64,000 bases of DNA from Homalodisca vitripennis (Eukaryota > Arthropoda > Insecta > Hemiptera > Cicadellidae). The notes beneath the pieces are model-generated. The model worked only from the letters and a program-made list of their open reading frames with translations, ran no database searches and had not been told where the DNA came from. This document shows, in pieces, positions 36,538-48,730 of this stretch (the first letter of the stretch is position 1; each line of letters begins with the position of its first letter). The stretch is taken from positions 146,283,501 to 146,347,500 of the forward strand of contig NC_060212.1 in assembly GCF_021130785.1 (NCBI RefSeq), read 5' to 3'. A program made the position numbers and the translations under genes.

Positions 36538-37564
36538 AACACAGAAGTCTCATTCTGGATTAGCCTTCCAAAGCGCTACCTGACCTGAGGTTGGACCTAG
36601 CATTGCCATGGTGGGGTGTTGGGCAACAAAACTGAATTCTGTTGAGTGATGTCAATTATTAATCAAACACAGAAGTCTCATTCTGGATTAGCCTTCCAAA
36701 GCGCTACCTGACCGGAGGTTGGACCTAGCATTGCCATGGTGGGGTGTTGGGCAACAAAACTGAATTCTGTTGAGTGATGTCAATTATTAATCAAACACAG
36801 AAGTCTCATTCTGGATTAGCCTTCCAAAGCGCTACCTGACCGGAGGTTGGAACCTAGCATTGCCATGGTGGGGTGTTGGGCAACAAAACTGAATTCTGTT
36901 GAGTGATGCCAATTATTAATCAAACACAGAAGTCTCATTCTGGATTAGCCTTCCAAAGCGCTACCTGACCTGAGGTTGGACCTAGCATTGCCATGGTGGG
37001 GTGTTGGGCAACAAAAATGAATTCTGTTGAGTGATGCCAATTATTAATCAAACACAGAAGTCTCATTCTGGATTAGCCTTCCAAAGCGCTACCTGACCGG
37101 AGGTTGGACCTAGCATTGCCATGGTGGGGTGTTGGGCAACAAAACTGAATTCTGTTGAGTGATGCCAATTATTAATGAAACACAGAAGTCTCATTCTGGA
37201 CTAGCCTTCCAAAGCGCTACCTGACCTGAAGTTGGACCTAGCATTGCCATGGTGGGGTGTTGGGCAACAAAACAGAATTCTGTTGAGTGATGCCAATTAT
37301 TAATGAAACACAGAAGTCTCATTCTGGACTAGCCTTCCAAAGCGCTACCTGACCGGAGGTTGGACTTAGCATTGCCATGGTGGGGGTGTTGGGCAACAAA
37401 ACAGAATTCTGTTGAGTGATGCCAATTATTAATCAAACACAGAAGTCTCATTCTGGATTAGCCTTCCAAAGCGCTACCTGACCTGAGGTTGGACCTAGCA
37501 TTGCCATGGTGGGGTGTTGGGCAACAAAACCGAATTCTGTTGAGTGATGCCAATTATTAATCAA
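36538..37564 (+). repeat. 128-bp tandem array, eight units
   Basis: Units start near 36538, 36665, 36793, 36922, 37050, 37178, 37306 and 37434. They share CAGAAGTCTCATTCTGGAT, CCTTCCAAAGCGCTACCTGA and GCCATGGTGGGGTGTTGGGC. They differ at a handful of positions (CCGGAGG or CCTGAGG; AATCAAAC or AATGAAAC), so the array is young. Confidence 0.97.
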
Positions 37565-38104
37565 AGTGAGATGTCAACGTTTGGATTGTCTTGATCACAA
37601 CGTTTGCCACAGCTACCGCACGATTGGCTCTCGTTATCACATAAATGTCTGTACTGTAGTGACCTGTTATAAAGCGACGATGTACCTGTAGTGCCGCGAG
37701 GGTTTTGAAATCGCCCAATCGGAGCTTCAGTAGTCCGAAGCCCAGTTAGAAAGTCCTGGACACAACGCCTCCTGATCAGTGACATCCCAAATATTTGTTT
37801 CGGCCGATGCCGTTATCCAACAATAATTCTTCAATAACGTCACTTATACAGTGTATGTCGGTTCTACACTGCACGGATTCCGCTCTGATGCAATTCGTAA
37901 GCTAGACATTTCCATCTTGCCATTGCTTCGATTTCTCTGAATACATTTCCGAATAGCTGGGATACAATACTCAAGCGTAGTAGTACTCTTTTAGCATTAT
38001 ATACATTTAATTTTTTAGATGCAGTAGTCTAAGATCATCAAAATAATCTGTGAATTTACGAACGATTATGTGTTGTTTACAACGGTCTGGCCATATTGTT
38101 TCAG
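37565..38104. other. Putative intron end
   Basis: A 74-codon minus frame (37561-37785) directly beside the array has no recognisable domain. The stretch ends with the acceptor ATTGTTTCAG before the next exon. Confidence 0.45.
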
Positions 38105-38189
38105 GAGCCAGCATGCGGCCAAGTCGAAGCCGTCCGCCACCTCCATTAACCGGTCCGAGAGCTACAAGGAACGCATCCACCAGAAGAAG
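38105..38189 (+). CDS. Host gene internal exon (Ser/Lys-rich)
   Basis: Acceptor TTGTTTCAG (to 38104) and donor GTGAGT (38190) flank 85 bases that are GC-rich relative to their surroundings. The first base completes the Gln codon left by 25199, and 28 whole codons follow, ending in phase 0. The peptide starts SQHAAKSKPSATSINRSES and ends YKERIHQKK, basic and serine-rich, the kind of linker often phosphorylated or used as a nuclear signal. It has no folded domain. Its phase fits directly onto the exon at 50273, which continues the basic stretch. I do not recognise the protein. Confidence 0.75.
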
Positions 38190-40361
38190 GTGAGTAACAG
38201 CTCCCTTGATAAGTGGCCTTAGCACCTTCCACTGTTCACTACTTAAGGATGGAGCAACCCCATAATCAGGGGGTGGTCGAACGTTGAGAATTCCCACACG
38301 TTAAAGTAGTGTGTCCGCCGCTCAGACGATTATCTGGTCATGTGCCAACCGTGTGCTAAGTGTAAAAGACATGAGTGGTCAGTATGTGGGTAACGTACCG
38401 TACAGAAAAGCCTAGGCCCTTAAAAGAACCTAATATTGATTTAATTCAAACCAGTTTCTAAATTCTAACGCATTAAAAAATTCTAAACTGAAAAATCGTT
38501 AAGATATTGAAATAATAAATACGTACATTGTATATTTGTTTTTGTGTGGACTTTGGTAACCGCCATATTAAAAGAACTGTTTTCATAACAACGTTAGATT
38601 GTTATATTTATTTTGGATTATTATTCGACTAAATAAATTTACGGAATTTTGATAAATCAACTCTAATCTAATCTTATTACTGACATCTGTTTAATAATCC
38701 ATGCATGTTGTTCGATCAAAAACCTTATAAGACAAATAGCCAGGTTTCCTAATTAAGCAATTGAATAGAAAATGTTGTCGTTATACGCAAAACGACTATT
38801 CCAGTACTAACATTAATGTAAGACTGGATTTTCTCGAGAGTTCATTCACAATCTGAGATTAAGTTTTCCTTGCAGCGCATAAACAATTATGTTGTAGAGC
38901 ACGCTGCAAGATAATTTGGTTTTATCAGTAATGTAATACAGGTACTCTAGTGGAATTACAAATTCCTGTGAACGTTTGACGCCCAAAGTCTACGTATCTG
39001 GGTGATTTTCTATCCGAGTACAGCAAGGTGGCGAAGTAAACGTTATCGCTATTTAACAAGCCAGTGGTTTATTGGAAGCACCTCGAGCAGAGCAGAAGTG
39101 GTAGAACGATCCCTAACGAGCACTGGCGAACGACGATGAAGCACCAACGATGACACTCCAGCCGCTATCGCCCTGGCACAGTACGTGCCCTAGCAGTCGA
39201 CAACGTCAGATACCTTCCCTCCGATAAGCCACACGGCCTTCTGATTGCATCTCAACTACTAAGACTGGATTTTCCTCTCTACTCGTTTTTAAAACAGACA
39301 ATACGGTTTGAGACTGTGTTAAACACTAACAACAATATGATTTTTTGAAATTAAAGTACATTTAGACTCTTTCAATTTTATAGAAACATAATTTCTTATA
39401 AAGTTTCTTTAGTAATTTGTAATTTAGCGTTTTAAAAAGTGATAAAAGTATTTTTTTTTTTTAGTTACATGGAGATTTTTCTACTGAATTGAAACATATT
39501 TTTACTGGCGAGGACGAAATATGAAGATTTAAGCAATCTAACTTATTCATCAAACAACTTTTTTTATTAAAAAAATTAATTTATCAATAAATAAGTTTAA
39601 TTTGATCAATACCCCCATTAATTAAGCTTTGGTTACGGCCCTGGCCATTAGCAGAAAGGCAGGTGGGTGGCGCTCCTAGCAGGGAATTCAGTAACTACGT
39701 GATCGTAGCCCGTCTTGAGTATATTGCCATGTGACGCTACCTTTCTTTTAGATTGTCAGCTTTTTAATCGCTCTTTGTTTTATGACAGTTATTAAATAGG
39801 TTGGTCAAATTAATAAACGTTCATTTGATGTGAGTAAATATAATTTCATTATTTTTTTCATACATTTCGAAATACAAATTTAATTACAATGATGTGTTGA
39901 GTTCATTGTAAAGTATACATAACATAATTTAAGTCCTACTATGCCACATAAAACACGAAATACTGTCATCGATATTTAATGAAAATGCTATTCTTTAAGA
40001 CTAACGATTCCTGAAATGACAAAATCATTAAAGAATCAATCCTCAACATGTTTTTTTTTTTAACATTTTTTAATGCATAAAGTTAATCTACTGTGTAATG
40101 CATCAGTATTATTTTATGAATAATAAAGTGACAATTTTAGAGGATGGAATGTCATAGTAATTTCTTACTAATGTAAGTTTAAATATCCAGTCAGATGTCC
40201 TCTTCTTTCTTTTAGGTGTAAGCATGACTTGGAAAATATAATTTAATACAAAACTACTTTAATGCTGTCAATTTAGTGAGATCCGTTCAAAATTAATTTT
40301 ACTATAGCGTTGATTTACCTCAAAATGACTTGTTATTAGGTATTGCGTACCAACACAATAC
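38190..40361. other. Putative intron, no gene seen
   Basis: AT-rich. A moderately GC-rich patch near 39060-39250 has no supported frame. Confidence 0.45.
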
Positions 40362-40390
40362 CTTAGTTGCACTTAGTATGTGCAACTAAG
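40362..40390. repeat. Perfect 10-bp hairpin
   Basis: CTTAGTTGCA (40362-40371), a 9-base loop, then TGCAACTAAG (40381-40390). It sits ~20 bases before a dispersed repeat copy, so it may be part of that element. Confidence 0.8.
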
Positions 40391-40407
40391 TAAATACGAT
40401 ACACTTG

Positions 40408-40513
40408 ATAAAGAGATAAGAAATTACCTGTAATTCACTGACACTTTTAGGGGAGCAATTAGAATATTGTGTATGCAAACTAGCCAGGGACAAAATAGCG
40501 AAATTAACATTTA
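40408..40513 (+). repeat. Dispersed repeat, copy 1 (inverted partner at 47.8 kb)
   Basis: This ~105-bp segment is the reverse complement of 47791-47890 with good identity. Blocks such as CACTGACACTTTTAGGGGAG, AATATTGT and GACAAAATAGCGAAATTAAC match in order. The family is unknown. Confidence 0.85.
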
Positions 40514-42420
40514 ACAATTAACAGGATTTACCTCCCGATAGTTTGACGTATGCATATACTTAGGCTGAATTCGTAAATGTTAGTACTTTTCCGTCCGTTT
40601 GAATAAAATCTGCATAAGTACGTCATCTACTCGTTAAAAGTACTAAAATAAATTCGATTGTAGAAGATCGATGGTGATGTTTGTCAGTAGCATGTCAAGC
40701 CTGCAAGAGGGCGTGAGGACTCGAGTGTGTTTGCGCCCCGCTGCGAGCTATTGCGTCAAGATTGCCCCTTGACATTTGATATTGATTTTAAAAGACGGTT
40801 GTGTACATGACGTCAGCCCTGCCGCAAATGCATCCGATCACAGTGGGCTGTTTGTTAAGGCGGAATAAACAATAACAGCTGTTTAACTGTCGCGTTCTAG
40901 ACAGCACGTAAGGAAACTACGACCTATGAGGTGCGGAATGTACGTGACTTACAGTTTATGTGTTCCATTGTTTTTTTTCTGGTATACTTACTTTTGGATT
41001 TTCTTATTTCCGGGTCGGAGCTTTGGTTATATTATGCTAGTATTGTCATAAGGCTTTACCGTTTATGTAAAATTTACCTCTTAAAATCGATGGAGGAATT
41101 TTTTCTAAGAAATAGTCGACAACCACACTAGGTATGTTGGTGGAGGTCGAAATTAGAGGGTATGGAAATAATCAAAATATTAAATGATTTTTTTCTTTAA
41201 ATTTTATTGATACACCAAAATCCGAGACGTATAAATAATTAGTTATTTCGCGTTCTGACAACTAGGTAGACCTAAAGTAGCCACCTTAAGGGTTTGTATA
41301 TGGTTAGTTGACGCCGATTCAACATTCATTTACGTGCCTGACGGTTGGTTTTATGTGTAGAAAGGTAAAAAATATTCAGAAAAATATTTCTTATATACCT
41401 TCCCATTTTGGCTTCCACTAAAACGCGGCTGACCATCGATGTATTTTGTAGAGTACATTTCTTTATTAATTTAAGAAAATTTAAAGAAAACCAGGTTGTG
41501 CCCTTAAACAATGAGAATTTGCTTTTGGGTTCCAGACTATTGCAATGACTGTAATGTGTGTATTATGAGATCGTAATGTCAGAAGCTTGCTGTTAAAAAC
41601 ATAAATTCGAATAATGGCATTCTTCCAATAATGACATTCTAATATAATAACTTTTGCCAATATTTATCTTTTACTCGATCAGTAAATCAGTAATTGATTA
41701 GATATTAACTACCTACGTGTACCGGTTTTTGTCATGTATAATACACGTAGGTATAACCACCAACTTGTCCAGGTGATATAATATTTTGTATGTTAAGTTA
41801 TTGATGGCGATAAAAAGGTCTAAACATCTTTTTGTATACGGAATAATTTAAGTATTTATCCCCTGGAATACTGATGCACAGGTTTTCATTCAAGAATGAC
41901 CCTCTTTCACGTCACACTTTTCGGGTGAATTTCGGTGCACGTTATTTTGACTTTATACCTCACTTACTTGTATACCGGTGCATTTCACCGTCGTCACCTT
42001 TACGTATGTTTTAAATGTGTACAACTAAACGTTACGCCGTGTATTCTTCGTACAGAAGATATTTAGAGGGGTTGACAGTCATATTTTGTTTCAAGTGAAA
42101 CTATATTTTCCTCATTAAACCTAATTAGTTACATTCTATAAAAGTACGATTTATTCTCCCAGTGTAGTTGTTCGTGTGTTAAATAAAAGTGTTTACCATT
42201 GAAAATTCCTATAACAATAAAAAAAGTCAAAAGCATGGGAAGCGTATGAGACACCTAGTAAAACGCAGCACTGAAATGAAAGTAAAATTGTTAAACGTCT
42301 CCCTCACATATGTACGTAGTATTTCAGTGCGCTACCTCACGTTGGCAAGAACCTAGAACGTACAGTTTCTGCAGGAACCTCCTCGGTGCGCAACTCTCAA
42401 GGTAAGAGAAAAGTCAAGGT
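40514..42420. other. Putative intron, no gene seen
   Basis: A perfect CRE-like TGACGTCA lies at 40808-40815. The rest is AT-rich without supported genes. Confidence 0.45.
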
Positions 42421-42676
42421 GTGTGTGCGGAGGTAATGAATCGGAATAGTTATTTTCTAGCCAAGTATAGATTCGCGACTATCGCGGCGACCGTGGTCAA
42501 TGATCGTGACCTCATGTGTAGAGGTGTAGTAGTTAGCCTTCGGTCAGACCAGGCAGGCGGCCACGTCACAGCGGAGGGAAAGCCCTGCAGTATTGACTTA
42601 GCTCGGTCGGTGCACACACAGGCCCGATGTTATCGCGGTCTCTGTTATCAGAACAGCCGGCCCAGTCTTGTCCGTG

Positions 42677-42880
42677 ATGGCAGCCGGGATCTGCCACAAG
42701 TGCCGGGTACAGCTGGCGAAGAACGCCAAGGACATAATCCGGTGTGTCAGGTGCGGTCATGTCTTCCATTCCATCTGCGTGAGGATCGCGTCCGCCCTGC
42801 GCTACACGGGCCTGAACGTCGGTAGCGACTGGGTGTGCGACAAGTGCGCAGGGGAGTCCCCCCACTCTGACCACGATCAT
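42677..42880 (+). CDS. PHD-type zinc-finger exon (probable first coding exon)
   Basis: 68 codons run from an ATG in good context (GTGATGG) to a consensus donor GTGAGT at 42881, ending in phase 0. Zinc ligands are C6, C9, C23, C26, H31, C34, C54 and C57 in C4HC3 order, with the PHD-typical Trp two residues before the last Cys pair (W52). The core reads IRCVRCGHVFHSIC. PHD fingers bind histone tails or other partners, and this one is short and N-terminal. An acceptor-like TCTGTTATCAG ends at 42651, so the 5' UTR may be spliced. The exon is GC-rich, unlike its flanks. Its end phase allows joining to the exon at 50273. Alternatively it may be a captured or transposon-derived PHD exon, as such fingers are common in insect repeat families. 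Confidence 0.65.
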
Positions 42881-44544
42881 GTGAGTAAGTCCTTTTCTCG
42901 CCAAACGTGCGTCAGTCAGATTCCAGAAATGTTCTTCCATGAGGAAAAATCAAAATTAGTGTTTGCAAAAGCATTAATACTGCTTCTCTGTGCGGCCGTA
43001 AAATTTAACTTTTTGTAACAAATAACTCGAATTTTGTGTAAAAAATCCTAAATTCACAGTTTTTAAACTACAACCATAGTACGACTCTTATTTATAATCA
43101 AAATCTAATAAATAGTCGGAGTAAATTTTAAACAATTTAAGCTTTTTGTTTTTTTTTATCAATTTTTAAATTAACGCTTTTTATTTGAGTGCCACAACAT
43201 TCCAAATACTACAGAAACATTTTTTTTTTTCACGTTCGTGTATAATAATGTTGTATGTATATAAATTTGTGAACAAGTATTGAAATCTAATTTCTTAGTG
43301 GTTTTCTTACTCTAAAAATGTTTACGTATCAAAAAGTGTAGCCCATCAAAATTTCAACGTTGTTAACGTATTTTGCTCGTTCTCCTGAACAAAAATATTT
43401 ATGGCTATTGAGACTAATCACAACTGTAAATGTAAATGTCAATTTGCGGGATTTGGATTCGTGAAGGATCAGCTACACAATTTTTAAAGTTCATAACATG
43501 AGTGTACCAAGTTATTTTAGTACATGATGTAATCAGATGTCAACAAATTAAAGGTTACTTCGTGGAGTTACAAGAGTTACTTGTTGTATGCTACAAAGCT
43601 CAAATCATTAACTATCGTGTTTTAAAAATATTTCCGAAAAGAAGTAAAATTAACAGTATTTTCAAAAAATATATTTCAAAAAGCTCTGCACACATAGGCC
43701 ATAATTTGCTCAAACGCTGTTACGAAACTGAGCTATAGTTTTAATTGAAAAACTGATTAAATCTTTAATTTATAATTCAGAAACGAGGTTACTCCTTTAT
43801 CATAGAGTAGCCTTTCCCAAACATATGTTTTGGCGCATTTGTTCTATTATTGTGTCCTACTAATTATGTATAAACTCTAATTGGAAATTTGTGTCTAACC
43901 AACCCTTTGGGCCGAGTTGTAGGGACGTCACAAGGTAACGAGACATCCACTCCAAGTGGTTTCACAATGCACAACATCGTTATGTAGCTCTCAGAGCAAT
44001 AAGATTAATTGGATACTTCTCCTATCTCGACAGCAAGTCTAATATACATATTACAAATGTCTTAAATTATTATTTATTTTAAACAATGTACATTTAAAAA
44101 TTAATAATATCAGAAAATACTCTCAGAAATTGATTAGTTATGTTCTTATCCAATATATTTAAATAATTTATGGGTTGAACTTTTACACGCCAAAAATCCA
44201 ATACCTCCAAAAGGCGTTCTCTTGTTAATGAGGGGGAGGGGGAGGGATGTTTACTAATATGGGCCTAGAAGATTTCCCTACAGGTTCTTTATCACTACGT
44301 TCACTATATTTTAAAACCACGATAAATTGACAATTTGAAAATTCCTGTGTTTAAAAATGGCTGTTGTACTTTCGAAATAAAATGCGTGATAATCAGGTCA
44401 TTGCATAGCTCCTAGAAAAAATAAACACGGTCAGTTTAATTTTGTCTTGAAAATGAACGTGGTTGTTGGTCAAATACATTATAATAACAAAATATTTAAA
44501 TTGTATTATACACTCATTTAACGTGTGGACAGTTAGGACCTAGC
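42881..44544. other. Putative intron, no gene seen
   Basis: Very AT-rich. The open frame of the PHD exon runs on to 43018, but the codons after the donor lose the composition of the exon. Confidence 0.45.
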
Positions 44545-46190
44545 TTGTACCCATGGTAAAATTCCTGTGAGTAGCGAGGAGGGATTATAGACTCGTATCT
44601 CAGTCATACCACCATGGTACAATTACTTTGAGTAGCGAGGATTGATTGTGGACTCTCAACTCAGTCATGCTACCATGGCACAATTACTATAAGTAGCGAG
44701 GATGATTTGTGGACTCTTTACTCAGTCATGCCACCATGGTACAATTACTTTGAGTAGCGAGGATGAATTGTGGACTTTTTACTCAGTCATGCCACCATGG
44801 TGCAATTACTTTGAGTAGCGAGGATGAATTGTGGACTTTTTCTCAGCCATCCTACCATGGTACAATTAGTAGGCCAGAAGGGATTTGGACTCTTATCTCA
44901 GCCATGCCACCATGGTGCAATTACTTTGAGTAGCGAGGATGAATTTGTGGACTCTTTACTCAGTCATGCCACCATGGTGCAATTACTTTGAGTAGCGAGG
45001 ATGAATTGTGGACTCTTTACTCAGCCATACCACCATGGTACAATTACTTTGAGTAGCGAGGATGATTTGTGGACTCTTTACTCAGTCATGCCACCATGGT
45101 ACAATTACTTTGAGTAGCGAGGGTGAATTGTGGACTCTTATCTCAGCCATGCCACCATGGTACAATTACTTTGAGTAGCGAGGATGAATTGTGGACTTTT
45201 TACTCAGCCATGCCACCATGGTACAATTACTTTGAGTAGCGAGGGTGAATTGTGGACTCTTACTCAGTCATGCCACCATGGTACAATTACTTTGAGTAGC
45301 GAGGATGATTTGTGGACTCTTATCTCAGCCATGCCACCATGGTGCAATTACTTTGAGTAGCGAGGAATGAATTGTGGACTTTCTACTCAGTCATGCCACC
45401 ATGGTACAATTACTTTGAGTAGCGAGGAATGAATAGTGGACTTTTTCTAAGCCATGGCACCATGGTACAATTACTTTGAGTAGCAAGAATGAATAGTGGA
45501 CTTTTTCTCAGCCATGCCACCATGGTACAATTACTTTGAGTAGCGAGGATGAATTGTGGACTTTTTACTCAGTCATGCCACCATGGTACAATTACTTTGA
45601 GTAGCGAAGAATGAATTAGTGGACTTTTTCTAAGCCATGGCACCATGGTACAATTACTTTGAGTAGCGAGGATGAATTGTGGACTTTTTCTCAGCCATGC
45701 CACCATGGTACAATTACTTTGAGTAGCGAGGATGAATTGTGGACTCTACTCAGTCATGCCACCATGGTACAATTACTTTGAGTAGCGAGGATGAGGTGTG
45801 GACTTTTTCTCAGCCATGCTACCATGTAACAATTAGTATAAAGAGCCAGGAGGGATTGTGGACTCTTATCTCAGTCATGCCACCATGGTACAATTACTAT
45901 TAGTAGCGAGGATTGATTGTGGACTCTCAACTCAGCCATGCCACCATTGGCACAATTAATTTGAGTAACGAGGATGATTTGTGGACTCTTTACTCAGTCA
46001 TGCCACCATGGTACAATTACTTTGATTATCGAGGGTGAATTGTGGACTCTACTCAGTCATGCCACCATGGTACAATTACTTTGAGTAGGAAGAATGAATA
46101 GTGGACTTTTTCTCAGCCATGCCACCATGGTGCAATTACTTTGAGTAGCGAGGAGGTATTGTGAACTCTTATCTCACCTATGCTCATGGT
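44545..46190 (+). repeat. ~60-bp tandem array, about 27 units
   Basis: Units read GCCACCATGGTACAATTACT, TTGAGTAGCGAGGATGA, ATTGTGGACTCTT and ACTCAGTCAT. The left and right edges are more diverged than the middle. Variants (Cc/Ta before CCATGG; TTTTTCTCAGCC against CTTTACTCAGTC) are interspersed, which suggests repeated unequal exchange. No frame runs through the array. Confidence 0.97.
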
Positions 46191-47790
46191 ACAATATTAT
46201 TATGAGGAGCGTGAGTTACCATTGTCATGTGAGTGTAATAAGTGACAAATACATGCATTGGAATAAATTGGAGTGACAGTTCGTCAGAATTAATCTGTAC
46301 TGTATACAGTCTCAATCACGTTGTAGTAGGGTGCAAATGATACACACTATGCAAGTATTGAACATTGTGTTTTTATGTATCACTAGAATAGTGTTATTCT
46401 AGGCTTTTGGAATTTCTACTCTGTAGTGTATCATACTGTGAGAAAGTTATCATCACACAACCTGAAGCACCAAGTGACGTACGCTATGCATGCAGTAGAA
46501 TAACGTGGATAGACAGTTCGTCAGTATCTGTATTGTATACAATCAGACACGGTGCGGTTGCACTCAGATAAGACATTGTAGAGAGAGAGTCTCTGATGTA
46601 CAGCCTTACAATGATGTACCGCAGACGTGCTGTGTCGCTCTCGTTCCTACACTGCAAACTGGTGCGGGTACGTTCTCTGCTCGTTGATGGTGTGCTACTG
46701 TTTGTCATTCATATTTATATTGTGTGCTTGTGCAAGGTACAATAACAGAGTCTTCTCGTCGAACAAGATTAATCTTAGCCGAGTTTCTATTTGTTCAAAT
46801 TTGCGGTTATGGTGGTGAGGGAAGGTTACGCCATTTTTGTCAGATTACAACCACGAAACCGTATTGGTTTCCATCTATTGTTTTCAGTTTTTTTACTACT
46901 TAACGTTTAAATTTTACATCTTCACGCTATTGGAATTGTAATGAACAGGTACTAATGAATATGTGAAAGTTCCAGCAGATAAAGTTTTCATATTAGCCGC
47001 GCTTCACATGATGTCAACATTTGCTTGATATACGATTGGTTGTCCTTGTACTTCGCTTGTATGAAGTAAGCTTCGTTCAACTGGGACGGTTCTACAACAT
47101 TGTTAATCTACCAAGGTTGAACAAGTGTTTACTTACCTACACTGTATCCGAGCGAAATTTCGCTTCTTTGTATACGGAAGAGGAGAACGAGTCATATTAA
47201 TATATTAATCGTATGAGACAGTTTTGAACTGTAATTTTCATCAGCTTTTGTTGTTATTACTATATTTAATTGTGTGTACAAAAATGTAAACATTAAACGC
47301 ATATGAGGTTTAATGTAAGCAAAACTGTTTTTAATGATTATTAAAAAAAAATGTTTCATAACGATTAATTACACAGAAATATATCGTAAACTGTGTATTT
47401 AAGTATTTTTCCTAGTTGCTCCTGTTGCTTAGCTTATCGATCAAATGCCTACTGAAAATGTAATAATTTGCACGAGTCAAAATAAACATTGGCCTCTTTA
47501 TGGTTGAAGCAAGCAGATTTATTTCTTTTTTTCACAATTATAATAGATCGAATCGGAGCTTCTGGAAGTTTTTGAGAACTAGAAACCTAATGATTTAAAA
47601 TGTACTGTATAAAAATGTTAAATAATATTTCAACCCATATTTTGAAATCGTTCCTGAACAAATAGGCGCTCATGGCAATAAAACATTGTTTTACTGTGAC
47701 TAAACAGCGTATTAAATACTAATATTCCTTTTCTCCTAACTTTATCGTAAACGTTATTGTTTGAAAAGTCAAAAGTTTTTACATTCTTTC
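46191..47790. other. Putative intron, no gene seen
   Basis: Two partly similar stretches near 46270-46310 and 46505-46560 (GACAGTTCGTCAG, TGTATACA) suggest another old duplication. There is no supported gene. Confidence 0.4.
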
Positions 47791-47905
47791 TAAGATGTTA
47801 ATTTCGCTATTTTGTCCGTGGCGAGTTTAACAACAAACAATATTGTAATTGCTCCCCTAAAAGTGTCAGTGAATTGCAAATCATCTCTTATCTCTTTACT
47901 AACTT
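47791..47905 (-). repeat. Dispersed repeat, copy 2
   Basis: Inverted partner of 40408-40513, with the same blocks in reverse complement (GTTAATTTCGCTATTTTGTC, CTCCCCTAAAAGTGTCAGTG). The intervening ~7.3 kb contains the PHD exon and the 60-bp array. Confidence 0.85.
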
Positions 47906-48299
47906 TATCGTATTTATGACTTCATTAATGGCGGGCGTCCTTCTAAGGGTACGAACAGAACAAGAGGGTCGCGGCGGATGTGGACAGCACATAGTGAGGA
48001 TGTTACCTGCGCTGCTTAGTCAAGCTCAAACTGATATTGATTTATATTTTCTGCTGTAAATTGTTTTTAACGTACAGTTCCTGATATTACATAATTCGAG
48101 TGAATATAGTGACGTAATATAGTAATATAGTGAATATACATTAGGAATTAACGTAATTAATTTATAATTATCGTACGTTTAACATGTTTATAGTATGCTA
48201 CGTATTTAAATATACACTTATTTATCATAAAATTCCTAAGTTATGGTAACCATTACAATGTGGCCGACTCTTTCGTATTTGTGTTATCAATATCTTTTA

Positions 48300-48730
48300 A
48301 TGCAAGTAGTTTAAACATATAAAATAAATTGATAGCAATAAAATTACAAGTCTATTAATAATATTAAACAACGTTACAATCATATTAAAATAATTACCAA
48401 CACTAGAGGTACTACTAAATAAAATTGTCCAATAGACAAAAATAAAAAAAGAGCAACGATCGAAAGAACATTGTTAATAATATTATGCTAACATATTTAA
48501 TCAAATTATAAGCGTGTAGTTGAAACGTATGAAATAAATTGATAGCTACAAAATTACAAGTCAGTTAATAATATTAAACAATGTTACAATCATATTAAAA
48601 TAATTACCAACATTAGAGGTACTACCCAATTAAAATTGTCTGACAATAGGTACTACCCAATTGATAATAATAACAAGGAACAAGGACCGAAAGAACATTG
48701 TTGATAATACTATCCTGACATATTTAATAA
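48300..48730 (+). repeat. Direct tandem duplication, ~210 bp
   Basis: 48300-48507 is repeated at 48508-48730. Shared blocks are ATAAATTGATAGC, ATATTAAACAA, GTTACAATCATATTAAAATA and CGAAAGAACATTGTT. The second copy carries an extra GGTACTACCCAATT repeat. It is very AT-rich and non-coding. Confidence 0.88.

Noticed and set aside
25980..40815. Two perfect CRE octamers TGACGTCA (25980 and 40808)
   Set aside because: An 8-base site is expected about once in such a window by chance, and neither is tied to a supported promoter.
42421..42825. 134-codon + frame overlapping the PHD exon
   Set aside because: It is a different frame of the GC-rich exon region; only the PHD frame has conserved zinc ligands and a matching donor.
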